Origin: Bacteroidetes bacterium 43-16
GTDB lineage: Bacteria > Bacteroidota > Bacteroidia > Chitinophagales > Chitinophagaceae
Length of the DNA: 64,000 nt
Assembly: GCA_001897525.1 (NCBI GenBank)
Contig: MKTB01000037.1
Span: forward strand, 62,001 to 126,000
Reading direction: 5' to 3'
Positions within the stretch are counted from its first letter, which is position 1; every line of letters starts with the position of its first letter. The translations under genes and the position numbers were made by a program. Under the pieces are notes generated by a model, which was not told the DNA's origin, did not search any database, and saw only the letters and a list, made by a program, of their open reading frames with translations. Positions 1 through 7,771 of the stretch are shown here, one piece after another.

Positions 1-1
1 T

Positions 2-238
2 ACGCTAGCACAATGGTACCTGCAACAAATCCCCTTTGATATGGACTTCGACTGGCAGAGTGATGATAAAATGTATTGCTCTGAGCTGGTGGCCAAAGCG
101 ATCATGCGCGGGACCGACAGTGTAGTGATTCCCATAACCGATACCCTGGGGCGGCAATACTTTTCTATAGACAATATACTTGGTACTTTTCCCACAGATA
201 GCACAGGCTACTATACCCGTTCCCTCAGGAAGCAATAG
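2..238 (+). CDS. YiiX/YebB-like permuted papain-fold hydrolase, 3' end only
   Basis: The reading frame is open from the left edge of the window, so this is only the C-terminal ~78 residues of a longer protein. The stretch YCSELVAKAI matches the Cys-containing segment seen in YiiX/YebB-like members of the NlpC/P60 superfamily, in which the catalytic Cys lies near the C-terminus because the fold is circularly permuted. Such proteins act on amide or peptidoglycan-like bonds in the envelope, but the substrate is usually unknown. The signal peptide and catalytic His lie outside the window. The stop is TAG at 236-238. The assignment rests on one motif plus the size of the tail, so it is moderate. 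Confidence 0.6.
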   Translation, partial: TLAQWYLQQIPFDMDFDWQSDDKMYCSELVAKAIMRGTDSVVIPITDTLGRQYFSIDNILGTFPTDSTGYYTRSLRKQ

Positions 239-255
239 TTTGTCCACAATTTTAT

Positions 256-263
256 TACATTTG
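256..263 (+). promoter_or_regulatory. Bacteroidota -7 box (TACATTTG) before the 304 lipoprotein gene
   Basis: TACATTTG fits the Bacteroidota -7 consensus TAnnTTTG. It lies 40 bases before the ATG. A TTTG occurs at 239-242, but only 13 bases away, so the -33 element is not convincing. Confidence 0.4.
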
Positions 264-303
264 CAAGGTAAAAATGCCTTTTACTGCATTAAGCAATTGA
301 AAC

Positions 304-783
304 ATGAAAAAATTATCCAGTATTATATTATTGTTTGCCGCGATGTTCTTTAGCTCCTGTGCAAAAGACAGCGCTGAATCTGTTGCAGAGCGCTTTGCTG
401 TTGCCTACCATAACATGGACTTTGGCACGGCTAAATCATTAGCCACAGAAAACAGTGCCAAGCAGCTGGACTTATTTGCCCAGATGGCAGAAAGCATACC
501 CTCAGAAGCTAAAGAAGATGCCCGGAAAGTAATTGTCACTATGGGTAAAGGACAGGAGAATGGCGACAAAGCAAGTTATTTTTACACCCCTTCAGACAAC
601 CCGGTGCCTCAGAAGATCAACCTGGTTAAAGTCAAAGGGGAGTGGAAAGTAGAGTGGAATAAAGACAAAGAAATAGAAGATGCCAAAAAGGCGCTGAATG
701 CCCCGGCAGCACAACCTGCTCAGCCGGCCCAGGCAGATCAGCCTGGTGTTGAAGTAAAGATCGGGGACGGTACAACGGAATAA
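304..783 (+). CDS. DUF4878-like lipoprotein
   Basis: A 159-residue exported lipoprotein. The N-terminus is a short basic and hydrophobic signal ending in the lipobox FSSC (lipidated Cys near residue 19). The mature part, which runs SVAERFAVAYHNMDFGTAK, resembles the cone-shaped DUF4878/NTF2-like lipoproteins common in Bacteroidota: a helix pair followed by a small beta-sheet ending around KVKGEWKVEW. The last ~25 residues are rich in Ala, Pro and Gln and are probably an unstructured tail. The gene stands alone before murI with 66 bases between them. The family has no established function; a role as a periplasm-facing binding protein is only a guess. Confidence 0.7.
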   Translation: MKKLSSIILLFAAMFFSSCAKDSAESVAERFAVAYHNMDFGTAKSLATENSAKQLDLFAQMAESIPSEAKEDARKVIVTMGKGQENGDKASYFYTPSDNPVPQKINLVKVKGEWKVEWNKDKEIEDAKKALNAPAAQPAQPAQADQPGVEVKIGDGTTE

Positions 784-849
784 TAATTATCCGGTCCGGC
801 TATTTTATTGCATTATCTAGTTTTATCTTAAGCTTTACTCCTTTAATCA

Positions 850-1674
850 ATGGCATCATTAGGAATTTTTGACTCAGGCTATGGCGGGCTTACTGTATTC
901 AAGGCGATCCGCGAGCTGATGCCGGAATATGATTATCTCTATCTCGGGGATAATGCCCGGGCACCTTATGGTAATTTAAGCTTTGAAACGGTTTACGAAT
1001 ATACCCTTGAATGTGTCACCTGGCTATTTGAACAAGGTTGCGACCTGGTGATCCTGGCCTGTAATACCGCATCGGCCAAGGCGCTTAGAAATATCCAGCA
1101 AAAAGTTTTACCAGAGCGCTTTCCGGGAAAAAAGCTCTTAGGGGTCATCAGGCCCACAGCAGAGATCATCGGCAACTTCACGCAACAGAAACATATAGGC
1201 ATTTTAGGTACTGCCGGTACGATACAGTCGGGCTCTTACCTGATCGAAATTGATCGTTTTTACCCGGAACTGAAAGTGGTGCAACATGCCTGTCCGCTCT
1301 GGGTACCCCTCATCGAAGCCAACAATTATGCTTCTGAAGAGGCCCTGGCCATCATTAAATCAGACATTGAAGCCATCCTGGAAGAAGACGAAAAGATCGA
1401 TTTATTATTGCTGGCCTGTACCCATTATCCATTAATTAAAGACCAGATACAACAATTTTTGCCGGAACACGTTAATATCATCAGCCAGGACGTATTGGTG
1501 GCAGAAAGCCTGAAAGATTACCTGCAAAGACATCCCGAGGTAGAAAGCAAATTGAAGAAAACGGAGGACAAACAGTTCTTTACCACAGGAGATCCCGCTG
1601 ATTTTGAAGCACATACGTTCATGTTCTTCGGAAAAAATATTGAGGCACAGCAGGTTAAACTTGTAAATAAATAG
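850..1674 (+). CDS. murI: Glutamate racemase MurI
   Basis: Makes D-glutamate from L-glutamate for the second residue of the peptidoglycan stem peptide; cytoplasmic and cofactor-free. The 274-residue length is normal. The N-terminal GIFDSGYGGLT motif (residues 5-15) binds substrate. The two catalytic cysteines sit in ACNTAS (about residue 71) and LLACTHYP (about residue 191), both intact, which is the two-base racemase signature. The ATG at 850 places the motif at the right distance from the N-terminus. It is followed by two ompH genes on the same strand. In many Bacteroidota murI follows bamA-ompH-ompH; here it precedes the ompH pair and no bamA is in the window. Confidence 0.97.
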   Translation: MASLGIFDSGYGGLTVFKAIRELMPEYDYLYLGDNARAPYGNLSFETVYEYTLECVTWLFEQGCDLVILACNTASAKALRNIQQKVLPERFPGKKLLGVIRPTAEIIGNFTQQKHIGILGTAGTIQSGSYLIEIDRFYPELKVVQHACPLWVPLIEANNYASEEALAIIKSDIEAILEEDEKIDLLLLACTHYPLIKDQIQQFLPEHVNIISQDVLVAESLKDYLQRHPEVESKLKKTEDKQFFTTGDPADFEAHTFMFFGKNIEAQQVKLVNK

Positions 1675-1694
1675 TGAAAGTTTAATTGATTAGC

Positions 1695-1724
1695 TTGTTA
1701 TCCATTAAACTTAAACTAATTTCG
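1695..1724 (+). promoter_or_regulatory. Promoter of the first ompH gene
   Basis: TTG at 1695-1697, a 19-base spacer, then TAATTTCG at 1717-1724. This matches the Bacteroidota -33/-7 arrangement (TTTG-N19-TAnnTTTG) with one mismatch in the -7 box. The predicted transcript would begin about 30 bases before the ATG at 1759, so the ompH pair need not depend on read-through from murI. Confidence 0.6.
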
Positions 1725-1758
1725 GGCATCAAAGCTATGTTTTGAACCAAAATAATTG

Positions 1759-2277
1759 ATGAAAATGAAAAAAATAATTCTCGGAGCAATTTTTATTTTA
1801 TGCTCAGGTGTAGCAGCAATGGCGCAGAAATACTGTGTTATTGATTCTAAATATATCCTTGACAAAGTTCCTGAATATGCTACGGCTCAGAAACAGCTGG
1901 ACAACCTTTCTGATGGCTGGCAAAAAGAAGTAGATGCTAAGATGCAAGCTGTAGACCAGATGTACAAAAGTTACCAGGCAGAGCGCGCTATGCTGAATGA
2001 ATCTATGCGTGCAAAGCGTGAGGCGGAAATTGTTGCCAAAGAGAAAGAAGCAAAAGATCTTCAGAAGAAATATTTCGGATATGAAGGTGATTTGTTCAAA
2101 AAACGCCAGACCATGATCAAGCCGATCCAGGACAGGGTCTTTAATACCGTGCAGCAATTTGCTACCAGCCGTGGCTTTGACATGGTTTATGACAAATCCG
2201 GTGGGATCACTATTTTCTATGCAGATCCTAAGCTGGATAAAAGTGAAGAGGTCCTTAAACTGGTAAACAAAAAATAA
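1759..2277 (+). CDS. OmpH/Skp-family periplasmic chaperone, first copy
   Basis: A 172-residue periplasmic holdase of the Skp/OmpH family, which carries unfolded outer-membrane proteins to the BAM complex. A signal peptide covers about residues 1-24 and ends in AMAQ. The mature protein starts with the typical edge strand (KYCVIDSKYIL), then has a long charged helical region from about residue 55 to 110, rich in Lys, Glu and Gln, that would form the tentacle coiled coil. The ATG at 1759 is preferred; a TTG directly before it is less likely, and the ATG at 1765 is a second option. It is followed 44 bases later by a second, diverged copy. Two tandem copies are usual in this phylum. Confidence 0.92.
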   Translation: MKMKKIILGAIFILCSGVAAMAQKYCVIDSKYILDKVPEYATAQKQLDNLSDGWQKEVDAKMQAVDQMYKSYQAERAMLNESMRAKREAEIVAKEKEAKDLQKKYFGYEGDLFKKRQTMIKPIQDRVFNTVQQFATSRGFDMVYDKSGGITIFYADPKLDKSEEVLKLVNKK

Positions 2278-2280
2278 GCA

Positions 2281-2288
2281 TATATTTG
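2281..2288 (+). promoter_or_regulatory. -7 box (TATATTTG) before the second ompH gene
   Basis: Exact TAnnTTTG match in the 44-base gap between the ompH copies, 33 bases before the ATG at 2322. No clear TTTG lies 19-20 bases upstream (only a TGG), so this is a possible internal promoter. Confidence 0.45.
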
Positions 2289-2321
2289 CAAACCTTTAAA
2301 CTAATATTTCAATTATAAAAC

Positions 2322-2879
2322 ATGAAGAAATTCATCTTAATGGCGGCCGTAGGCTTATTTGTGTCGCTGGGTGTGAACGCACAAAAAATGGGTTACCTGA
2401 ATTCAACACAATTATTAATGTCTCTGCCGGCTTATGAAAAAGCAGGTAAGGATTTGCAAGCTTATGCTAAAACATTTGAAGATGCTTTTGGTACCATGCA
2501 AAAAGATTACCAGACTAAAGTAACTGCCTATCAAAAGGATTTCAGTACGATGAGTGATGCCATCAAAGATGCCAAAGGTTCTGAGATTCAGGCGCTGGAA
2601 AAAAGAATGATGGAATACCAGGAAAATTCTAACAAGAAGATCGGTGAGAAAGAAGAGCAATTAATGGCCCCTATTACTGCAAGTATCGAAAAGGCGATTA
2701 ATGACTACGCCAAAGAAAACAATTTTGACTATGTATATAAAGCAGAGGCTTTGTTGTATGCTAAAGATGCAGATAACATTACCAAAGCATTAATTACAAA
2801 AATGGGTGGAAAATTAAATGCTACTCCTGCTGCAACGACTCCGGCTAAACCGGCTGCCGGTGCAACACCAGGAAGATAG
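2322..2879 (+). CDS. OmpH/Skp-family periplasmic chaperone, second copy
   Basis: A 185-residue paralogue of the preceding gene. A signal peptide (about residues 1-20) ends in VNAQ, followed by KMGYLNSTQLLMSLP, the usual first strand and helix start of OmpH proteins. The central part (about residues 45-120) is a charged helical segment expected to form a coiled-coil arm. The C-terminus differs from its neighbour by a ~20-residue tail rich in Ala, Pro and Thr, probably disordered. Known family role: holding outer-membrane proteins in the periplasm. Strong hairpins right after the stop mark this as the last gene of the unit. Confidence 0.92.
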   Translation: MKKFILMAAVGLFVSLGVNAQKMGYLNSTQLLMSLPAYEKAGKDLQAYAKTFEDAFGTMQKDYQTKVTAYQKDFSTMSDAIKDAKGSEIQALEKRMMEYQENSNKKIGEKEEQLMAPITASIEKAINDYAKENNFDYVYKAEALLYAKDADNITKALITKMGGKLNATPAATTPAKPAAGATPGR

Positions 2880-2899
2880 TATTTATCCTCTCTGCAACT

Positions 2900-2937
2900 A
2901 ATAAGCGCGTTTTGACCTGGGTCAAAACGCGCTTATT
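2900..2937 (+). terminator. Perfect 18-bp hairpin after the ompH pair
   Basis: The arms at 2900-2917 and 2920-2937 are perfect inverted repeats, leaving a loop of only two unpaired bases (about four in practice). The outer base pairs are A/T-rich, so it could work in either direction. It lies 20 bases after the ompH stop. Confidence 0.8.
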
Positions 2938-2964
2938 CATTATAATAGAATTATGGATTAAACT

Positions 2965-2997
2965 AAACCTATAAGGTTTCAAAAACCTTATAGGTTT
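2965..2997 (-). terminator. 15-bp hairpin after the GlsB-like gene
   Basis: The arms at 2965-2979 and 2983-2997 are perfect inverted repeats (AAACCTATAAGGTTT) around a 3-base loop. It lies just downstream of the minus-strand stop at 3009 and, with the hairpin at 2900-2937, separates two convergent genes. This AT-rich palindrome type is frequent between Bacteroidota genes. Confidence 0.7.
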
Positions 2998-3008
2998 TCA
3001 TTGCAGCC

Positions 3009-3941
3009 CTACTTCGCCTCAAAGGACTTGATATGCCGCTCCGATTTCTCCGGGTAAATATCTTTTATACTCACCAGTATGCAGGTCTCTTCCACATCAC
3101 CGAAGTCCGGGTTATTGGCCGTATCAAAAGTCCTCATCGTACTGCTCAGGCCCATATAGCTATTGATCAGTGGCGGCACTGCTTCGCCCCTTGATCTTAC
3201 ATAATTACTCAAAGTATTATAAGCAGCTTTATAGTCCATATGTTCGATTTCCCGTAAAAATCCAGCCACTTCTGTCTTTACAGATTCCAGCAGCTCAGGT
3301 TTTGAGCTTAATAAGCCATCTTTATCCGGGAAACGGCTACGCATAAAGGCCAGGATATGGTCTCTTGCTACCAGGTCAAAGGACTTGTACATGGTCACTT
3401 TCCCGAAAAAATATTCAATATCCGGGTTCAGCACCACCAGTGCACCAAGGCCATCCCATAAATTATCCAGGCTGAACAGCGCTTTCTTGCCGCCCTCTTT
3501 ACCCTGGTATTTAGGTTGCACAAAACTTCTGCCCAACTCGATCGTGGTGGGGAGATAATCTTTTACAAACTGTTCTGAAAAGTCAAAATAGTGCGTGGTC
3601 GACAAATGAATATTCCCTTCCGCATCTATGGCATCTTTACATTTAATATAGCGGTACCCGCCAATGATCTCTTTTGCATCCGGGTCCCACACGATCAGTT
3701 GCTGATAGGCATGATCGCCGCGGTCATAGTCATCCAGGTCGCAGGCCAGGCCGGTACCGCCGCCGCTATCCCTGAATGCCAGCTCCCTCAGGCGGCCGAT
3801 CTCCAGCAGGGTATTGGGCGATGTTTGCCCATTGACCACATAGAGTTCATTACCGCCTTTATTGGTATATCTCAAAAAAGTCTTTTCGTTCAGCTCTTGT
3901 TCCAGTAATCCTCTTGATATCGGTGCTATAATATCTTCCAT
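3009..3941 (-). CDS. GlsB/OlsB-like N-acyl amino acid synthase (GNAT fold)
   Basis: A 310-residue cytoplasmic acyltransferase of the OlsB-like GNAT group, often labelled putative hemolysin. Characterised relatives add a 3-hydroxy fatty acyl chain to ornithine (OlsB) or glycine (GlsB in Bacteroides) as the first step of amino acid lipid synthesis. Supporting segments are IGRLRELAFRDSGGGTG near residue 47, then a DDYD and an IVWDPDAKEIIGGYRY strand-turn that is characteristic of the family, and ELGRSFVQPKYQG near residue 137, the acyl donor-binding region. No GlsA/OlsA-type O-acyltransferase lies next to it, so the final lipid cannot be predicted. The amino acid acceptor is inferred only from phylum-level knowledge. 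Confidence 0.75.
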   Translation of the reverse strand: MEDIIAPISRGLLEQELNEKTFLRYTNKGGNELYVVNGQTSPNTLLEIGRLRELAFRDSGGGTGLACDLDDYDRGDHAYQQLIVWDPDAKEIIGGYRYIKCKDAIDAEGNIHLSTTHYFDFSEQFVKDYLPTTIELGRSFVQPKYQGKEGGKKALFSLDNLWDGLGALVVLNPDIEYFFGKVTMYKSFDLVARDHILAFMRSRFPDKDGLLSSKPELLESVKTEVAGFLREIEHMDYKAAYNTLSNYVRSRGEAVPPLINSYMGLSSTMRTFDTANNPDFGDVEETCILVSIKDIYPEKSERHIKSFEAK

Positions 3942-4042
3942 CTATGTCTTGGGTTAAAAATTTTCTTTTTTCTGAAATGTAAATGTAAAAATTAGAACGC
4001 TAAATCTGCAACAATAATTCATGTTATGTTCCCGGTGTATTC

Positions 4043-5401
4043 CTATACTTTTTTACTTCTCTTTAAGGGTGCTTTCTGGGTAAAGAGCAGTAAAATGAAT
4101 CCTACAATAAAATAACTGGTGAGGCCAATGATCGCATTGCGCATATCTCCCGTGATTTGCTCTATAAATGCAAAGCTGAACATACCCAGTACAATAGACA
4201 TCTTCTCCATCACATCATAAAAGCTGAAGTAAGAAGTATTATCGCGGCTGTCCTCGGGTATTAATTTTGAAAACGTAGATCTGCTCAAAGATTGTATACC
4301 GCCCATCACAAAACCCACTAAAACGGCTATACCATAGAACTCATAATTGGTACGGGTAAAGTAAGCCAGTACACAAACACACACCCAGATGAATATATTG
4401 ATCATGAGCACCTTAAAATTGCCCATTTTAGCCGATAGCTTTGCCATAAGCATGGCCCCCAAAATAGCGACCAGTTGAATCATGAGGATGGCAGGGATCA
4501 GGTCCTGGGCTTCCATATCCACCCATTTCCCCTCCACCTGTTTCTTCACCACTTTACTACCAAATACAGCCGCAGCCAGCATCACCGTCTGCACGCCCAT
4601 GCTATAGAAGAAAAATGCACCCAGGTACACTTTTAGCCGGGGCATCGTTTGCACCTGTTTCCAAACTTTCTTTAAGGCAGAAAAACTACCTCTGACCGCA
4701 TTCTTACCCTTTGCGGTTATTTTTATCGCAACAGGTTTTGAAGGCAATACTTTAAAAGGTATTAATGCCCAGGCCAGCCACCAGATGCCCACGATCAAAA
4801 AGGATACTCTTGGTCCCCAGCTCTCTTCCTGGCCAAACCAGGCATCATGCTGGAACACAAATACCAGGCAGATCAGCTGGCACAAGACACAACCGATATA
4901 GCCATAGGCAAAGCCTTTTGCACTTAAAGCATCCTGTTCGCTTTTAACCGCGATCTCTGGCAGATAGGCATTATAAAAAACCAGGCTTCCGCAATAGCCA
5001 ATGGCCGCGACCACAGAAAGGAGGATGCCTAATTCAACTTTACCGGTTTTGAAAAAATACAGGCCCATACAGGCAATAGCACCCGTAGTGGTGAAAAACT
5101 GCATATATTTTTTCTTATTCCCTTTCGAGTCTGCCATAGAAGACAAGATCGGGGACAGGATGGCTATGATGAAATAGGCAAAAGCCAGCGCATAATTGAG
5201 CAAGGCAGTATTGATCACTTCCCATCCGAAAAAATTCACCTTATCCTCATTAGAAGGATTCCTGGTGACTGCTACATAATAAATGGGAAATATGGTAGAA
5301 GTAATCACGAGGTTATAGGCCGAATTGGCCCAATCGTACATGGCCCAGGCCCTATGTAACTTCTTTTTTTCCTTTAAGGGAATTGCTTCAACTCCTTCCA
5401 T
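4043..5401 (-). CDS. UMF1-type MFS transporter (Atg22-like)
   Basis: A 452-residue inner-membrane transporter with about 12 hydrophobic segments. The opening RAWAMYDWANSAYN is the hallmark of the UMF1/Atg22-like branch of the major facilitator superfamily, where the Tyr-Asp-Trp-Ala-Asn-Ser motif starts the first helix. Bacterial members have no settled substrate; the yeast relative exports amino acids from the vacuole. The gene lies 10 bases downstream of a sodium:solute symporter on the same strand, so both are probably on one transcript. The C-terminus ends in a basic tail (KRSKKV). Confidence 0.85.
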   Translation of the reverse strand: MEGVEAIPLKEKKKLHRAWAMYDWANSAYNLVITSTIFPIYYVAVTRNPSNEDKVNFFGWEVINTALLNYALAFAYFIIAILSPILSSMADSKGNKKKYMQFFTTTGAIACMGLYFFKTGKVELGILLSVVAAIGYCGSLVFYNAYLPEIAVKSEQDALSAKGFAYGYIGCVLCQLICLVFVFQHDAWFGQEESWGPRVSFLIVGIWWLAWALIPFKVLPSKPVAIKITAKGKNAVRGSFSALKKVWKQVQTMPRLKVYLGAFFFYSMGVQTVMLAAAVFGSKVVKKQVEGKWVDMEAQDLIPAILMIQLVAILGAMLMAKLSAKMGNFKVLMINIFIWVCVCVLAYFTRTNYEFYGIAVLVGFVMGGIQSLSRSTFSKLIPEDSRDNTSYFSFYDVMEKMSIVLGMFSFAFIEQITGDMRNAIIGLTSYFIVGFILLLFTQKAPLKRSKKV

Positions 5402-5411
5402 TGAATAATAT

Positions 5412-6989
5412 TTATAGAGATACTGCTGTTTGATAATTTCCTTTCCGGCTTACTGCATATAAACCCAGGAAGGTAATTAAACCATTTAAAATAATCAATT
5501 CCACCCCGAATTGGTACACGGTATAAGTAGAGATAAGATGGTTGATCAGGTAAGTCAATACAGGAGCAAGCAGGGTCACTGCCAGGATGCTGTATCGCTG
5601 CGCAATAGCTCTTTTGGTGAAGATACCGAAGGCAAACAAACCTAATAAAGGTCCGTATGTGTATCCGGCAACTTCCATAATGAGGTAAACAATGCCTTTA
5701 TTGTTGATGGCTTTAAAGATCATGATCAGTATAAAGAATAAGACAGTGAAGGTGAGGTGTACCCCCATTCTTATCTTCTTTTTACGCTTTTCTTCTTGTG
5801 CCTGGTCCTTTTCGGGTATTAATGCTGTCCCGTCCTTATGATGAGCCTGGGTTTTGAAATTTAAAATATCCACGCAGAAAGAACTGGTCACCGCGGTCAA
5901 AGCGCCATCTGCAGAAGGGAATAAAGCAGAGATCAGTCCAATGACAAAGATGATGGTAATAATACCGGGAAAATGTCCTTGTAAAGAAAGCGCCGGGAAC
6001 AGGTCATCGCCCATCACATTAGGACCGCCTTCTGCCAGCACAAAGCCGGGATCGGTATAGAAGCCGCCCTCTTTCTGCGCATAGAGATAGAGCAAGCCGC
6101 CCAGGAAGAGAAAGGCCAGGTTGACCACCAATAACGTGAAAGAGAAAGTGATCATATTCTTTTTCGCATTCTTCACATTGTTTACAGAAATGTTTTTCTG
6201 CATCATTTCCTGGTCCAGGCCCGTCATGGCAATGGTAATGAACATACCCCCGAGGATAGTTTTCAGGAAAAAAGTTTTGGAATTAGGGTTCAGGTTCAAT
6301 ACCCGCGTATAGTCGCGGTCTGCCAGCTGGCTGAAGGCCTGCCCCATGCTCAGGTCCATTTTCGACAAGATAAAACCGATACAGGCCACTAAGCTCAAGA
6401 TCATAAAAGAGGTTTGCAGGGTATCTGTAATCACGATCGTTTTTACCCCCCCTTCAAAAGTGTAGAGGAGCACCATCAATAACAATACCGCCGCGGTCAC
6501 CCAGAACGGTACGCCCATTTGCTCCAGCAAAAAGATCTGCAATACGTTCACGACGAGGTACAGCCTTGCCGTTGCCCCTATGCCACGTGAAATGATAAAA
6601 AATATAGAACCTATTTTATGCGCCTCCGTATTAAAGCGCTTGCCGAGGTAGGTGTAAATAGAAGTAAGGTTCATCCGGTAATAAAGCGGCAAAAGGATAC
6701 CGGCCACTACAAAGTAGCCGATGAAGAAGCCCACAACCAGCATATAATACTCAAAAGCACCGTAAGGATAAGCCCCTGTGGTCATCTTACCTACAGTACC
6801 CGGTACAGAGATAAAAGTAACACCACTCAGGCTGGTACCGATCATCCCGAAGGCAACCAGCATCCAGTTGGAACTCCTGTTACCGATAAAGAAAGAATCA
6901 TTATTTGAATTCCGGGAAGTATAAAAAGCAACGCCTAAGAGTAATACAAAATAGGCCAGTATAATGATCAGGATTAAAGTTGAACTCAT
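5412..6989 (-). CDS. Sodium:solute symporter (SSS/SLC5 family)
   Basis: A 525-residue integral membrane protein with about 13 hydrophobic segments, expected to use the sodium gradient to import a small solute. The N-terminal part contains WMLVAFGMIGTSLSGVTF, the family's first core helix region where Na+ and substrate bind, and later LFPSADGALTAVTSSF, matching the conserved helix rich in Ser and Thr near the second sodium site. The substrate (sugar, amino acid, sialic acid or other) cannot be read from sequence. A cytoplasmic loop at about residues 385-405 is highly charged. It heads a two-gene unit with the UMF1-type transporter. Confidence 0.9.
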   Translation of the reverse strand: MSSTLILIIILAYFVLLLGVAFYTSRNSNNDSFFIGNRSSNWMLVAFGMIGTSLSGVTFISVPGTVGKMTTGAYPYGAFEYYMLVVGFFIGYFVVAGILLPLYYRMNLTSIYTYLGKRFNTEAHKIGSIFFIISRGIGATARLYLVVNVLQIFLLEQMGVPFWVTAAVLLLMVLLYTFEGGVKTIVITDTLQTSFMILSLVACIGFILSKMDLSMGQAFSQLADRDYTRVLNLNPNSKTFFLKTILGGMFITIAMTGLDQEMMQKNISVNNVKNAKKNMITFSFTLLVVNLAFLFLGGLLYLYAQKEGGFYTDPGFVLAEGGPNVMGDDLFPALSLQGHFPGIITIIFVIGLISALFPSADGALTAVTSSFCVDILNFKTQAHHKDGTALIPEKDQAQEEKRKKKIRMGVHLTFTVLFFILIMIFKAINNKGIVYLIMEVAGYTYGPLLGLFAFGIFTKRAIAQRYSILAVTLLAPVLTYLINHLISTYTVYQFGVELIILNGLITFLGLYAVSRKGNYQTAVSL

Positions 6990-7013
6990 TTGTTGTTACA
7001 GGATTATTTTATC

Positions 7014-7045
7014 AAAAAAAGTACCAAGTAAAATTGGTACTTTTT
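7014..7045 (-). terminator. Intrinsic terminator of the POT/beta-barrel unit
   Basis: A 12-bp stem (7016-7027 with 7034-7045) around a 6-base loop. Read on the minus strand the stem runs into seven T residues. It lies 22 bases after the stop of the 7067-7741 gene. Confidence 0.85.
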
Positions 7046-7066
7046 ATTTAAATGCATTTAATTAAT

Positions 7067-7741
7067 TTAAAACCCGATGCCGAAACCTAATGTAGGCCTG
7101 ATGCTGCCTGCGTAGGGGCTCATTACCTGGTACTGGGTACCATTGGATGCGCTCACCGTTTTTTGGGTGCTTTGCTGCAATACATCATAATAGATACCTA
7201 TATAAGCCGCTACACGCTCTCCTAATGGCACCCTGTAGCCCGCACCCACCAGTAAAGTAGGCAGCGTATAGTTCAACTTCACCTTTTCTACGCCACTGCC
7301 TCCGGCCAATTGCGCATAATCTGTCCAGCGGGAATTACCGATATGATATTCAAATTGTGTGTGTACAAAAAAGCTGGCAATATTATACCTCATCCATAAG
7401 CCCGGGGAAAACAGGTGGTCATTGGTCGCATAAGTCTCAAACCGGTTAGTAGTCGTATTATACACTTCACGGCCATTTTTGATGCGCATATACTGGTAGC
7501 CAAGATTAACCCCTGCCATAAAATTGGGCGTTATCTTATAACCCACCATCGGTGCCAGGTATATATACGTTACACCTCCCCAAAAACGGGCATCTATTCC
7601 TCCACCTATCACAATTTTCTGCGGATCAAAACCTCTTTCCTTAGGCTTACTGCTGCCTCCGCCACTATTATAACGCACCTGCGCCATTGCTCCAATACTA
7701 ATTGCCAGAAGCAATCCTATTATTGAAATCTTCTTCATCAT
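7067..7741 (-). CDS. Outer-membrane beta-barrel protein, small
   Basis: A 224-residue secreted protein with a signal peptide (about residues 1-21, ending AMAQ). The mature part alternates polar and aromatic residues in strands (for example YIYLAPMVGYKI, FMAGVNLGYQY, FVHTQFEYHIG, LLVGAGYRVPL) and ends in LGFGIGF, a final strand closing on Phe as in OmpA/OmpW-like eight-stranded barrels. The function is unknown; such barrels are common in Bacteroidota. A second ATG follows immediately (7738). The gene lies 30 bases downstream of the POT peptide transporter on the same strand, so they are probably cotranscribed, with a terminator right after. Confidence 0.75.
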   Translation of the reverse strand: MMKKISIIGLLLAISIGAMAQVRYNSGGGSSKPKERGFDPQKIVIGGGIDARFWGGVTYIYLAPMVGYKITPNFMAGVNLGYQYMRIKNGREVYNTTTNRFETYATNDHLFSPGLWMRYNIASFFVHTQFEYHIGNSRWTDYAQLAGGSGVEKVKLNYTLPTLLVGAGYRVPLGERVAAYIGIYYDVLQQSTQKTVSASNGTQYQVMSPYAGSIRPTLGFGIGF

Positions 7742-7771
7742 TTTATATTTTACGCTACAAAAATAAGGCTA

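Noticed and set aside
3591-3908. Plus-strand frames opposite the GlsB-like gene and other single genes
   Set aside because: They mirror the reading frame of conserved genes on the other strand and have no start signals of their own.
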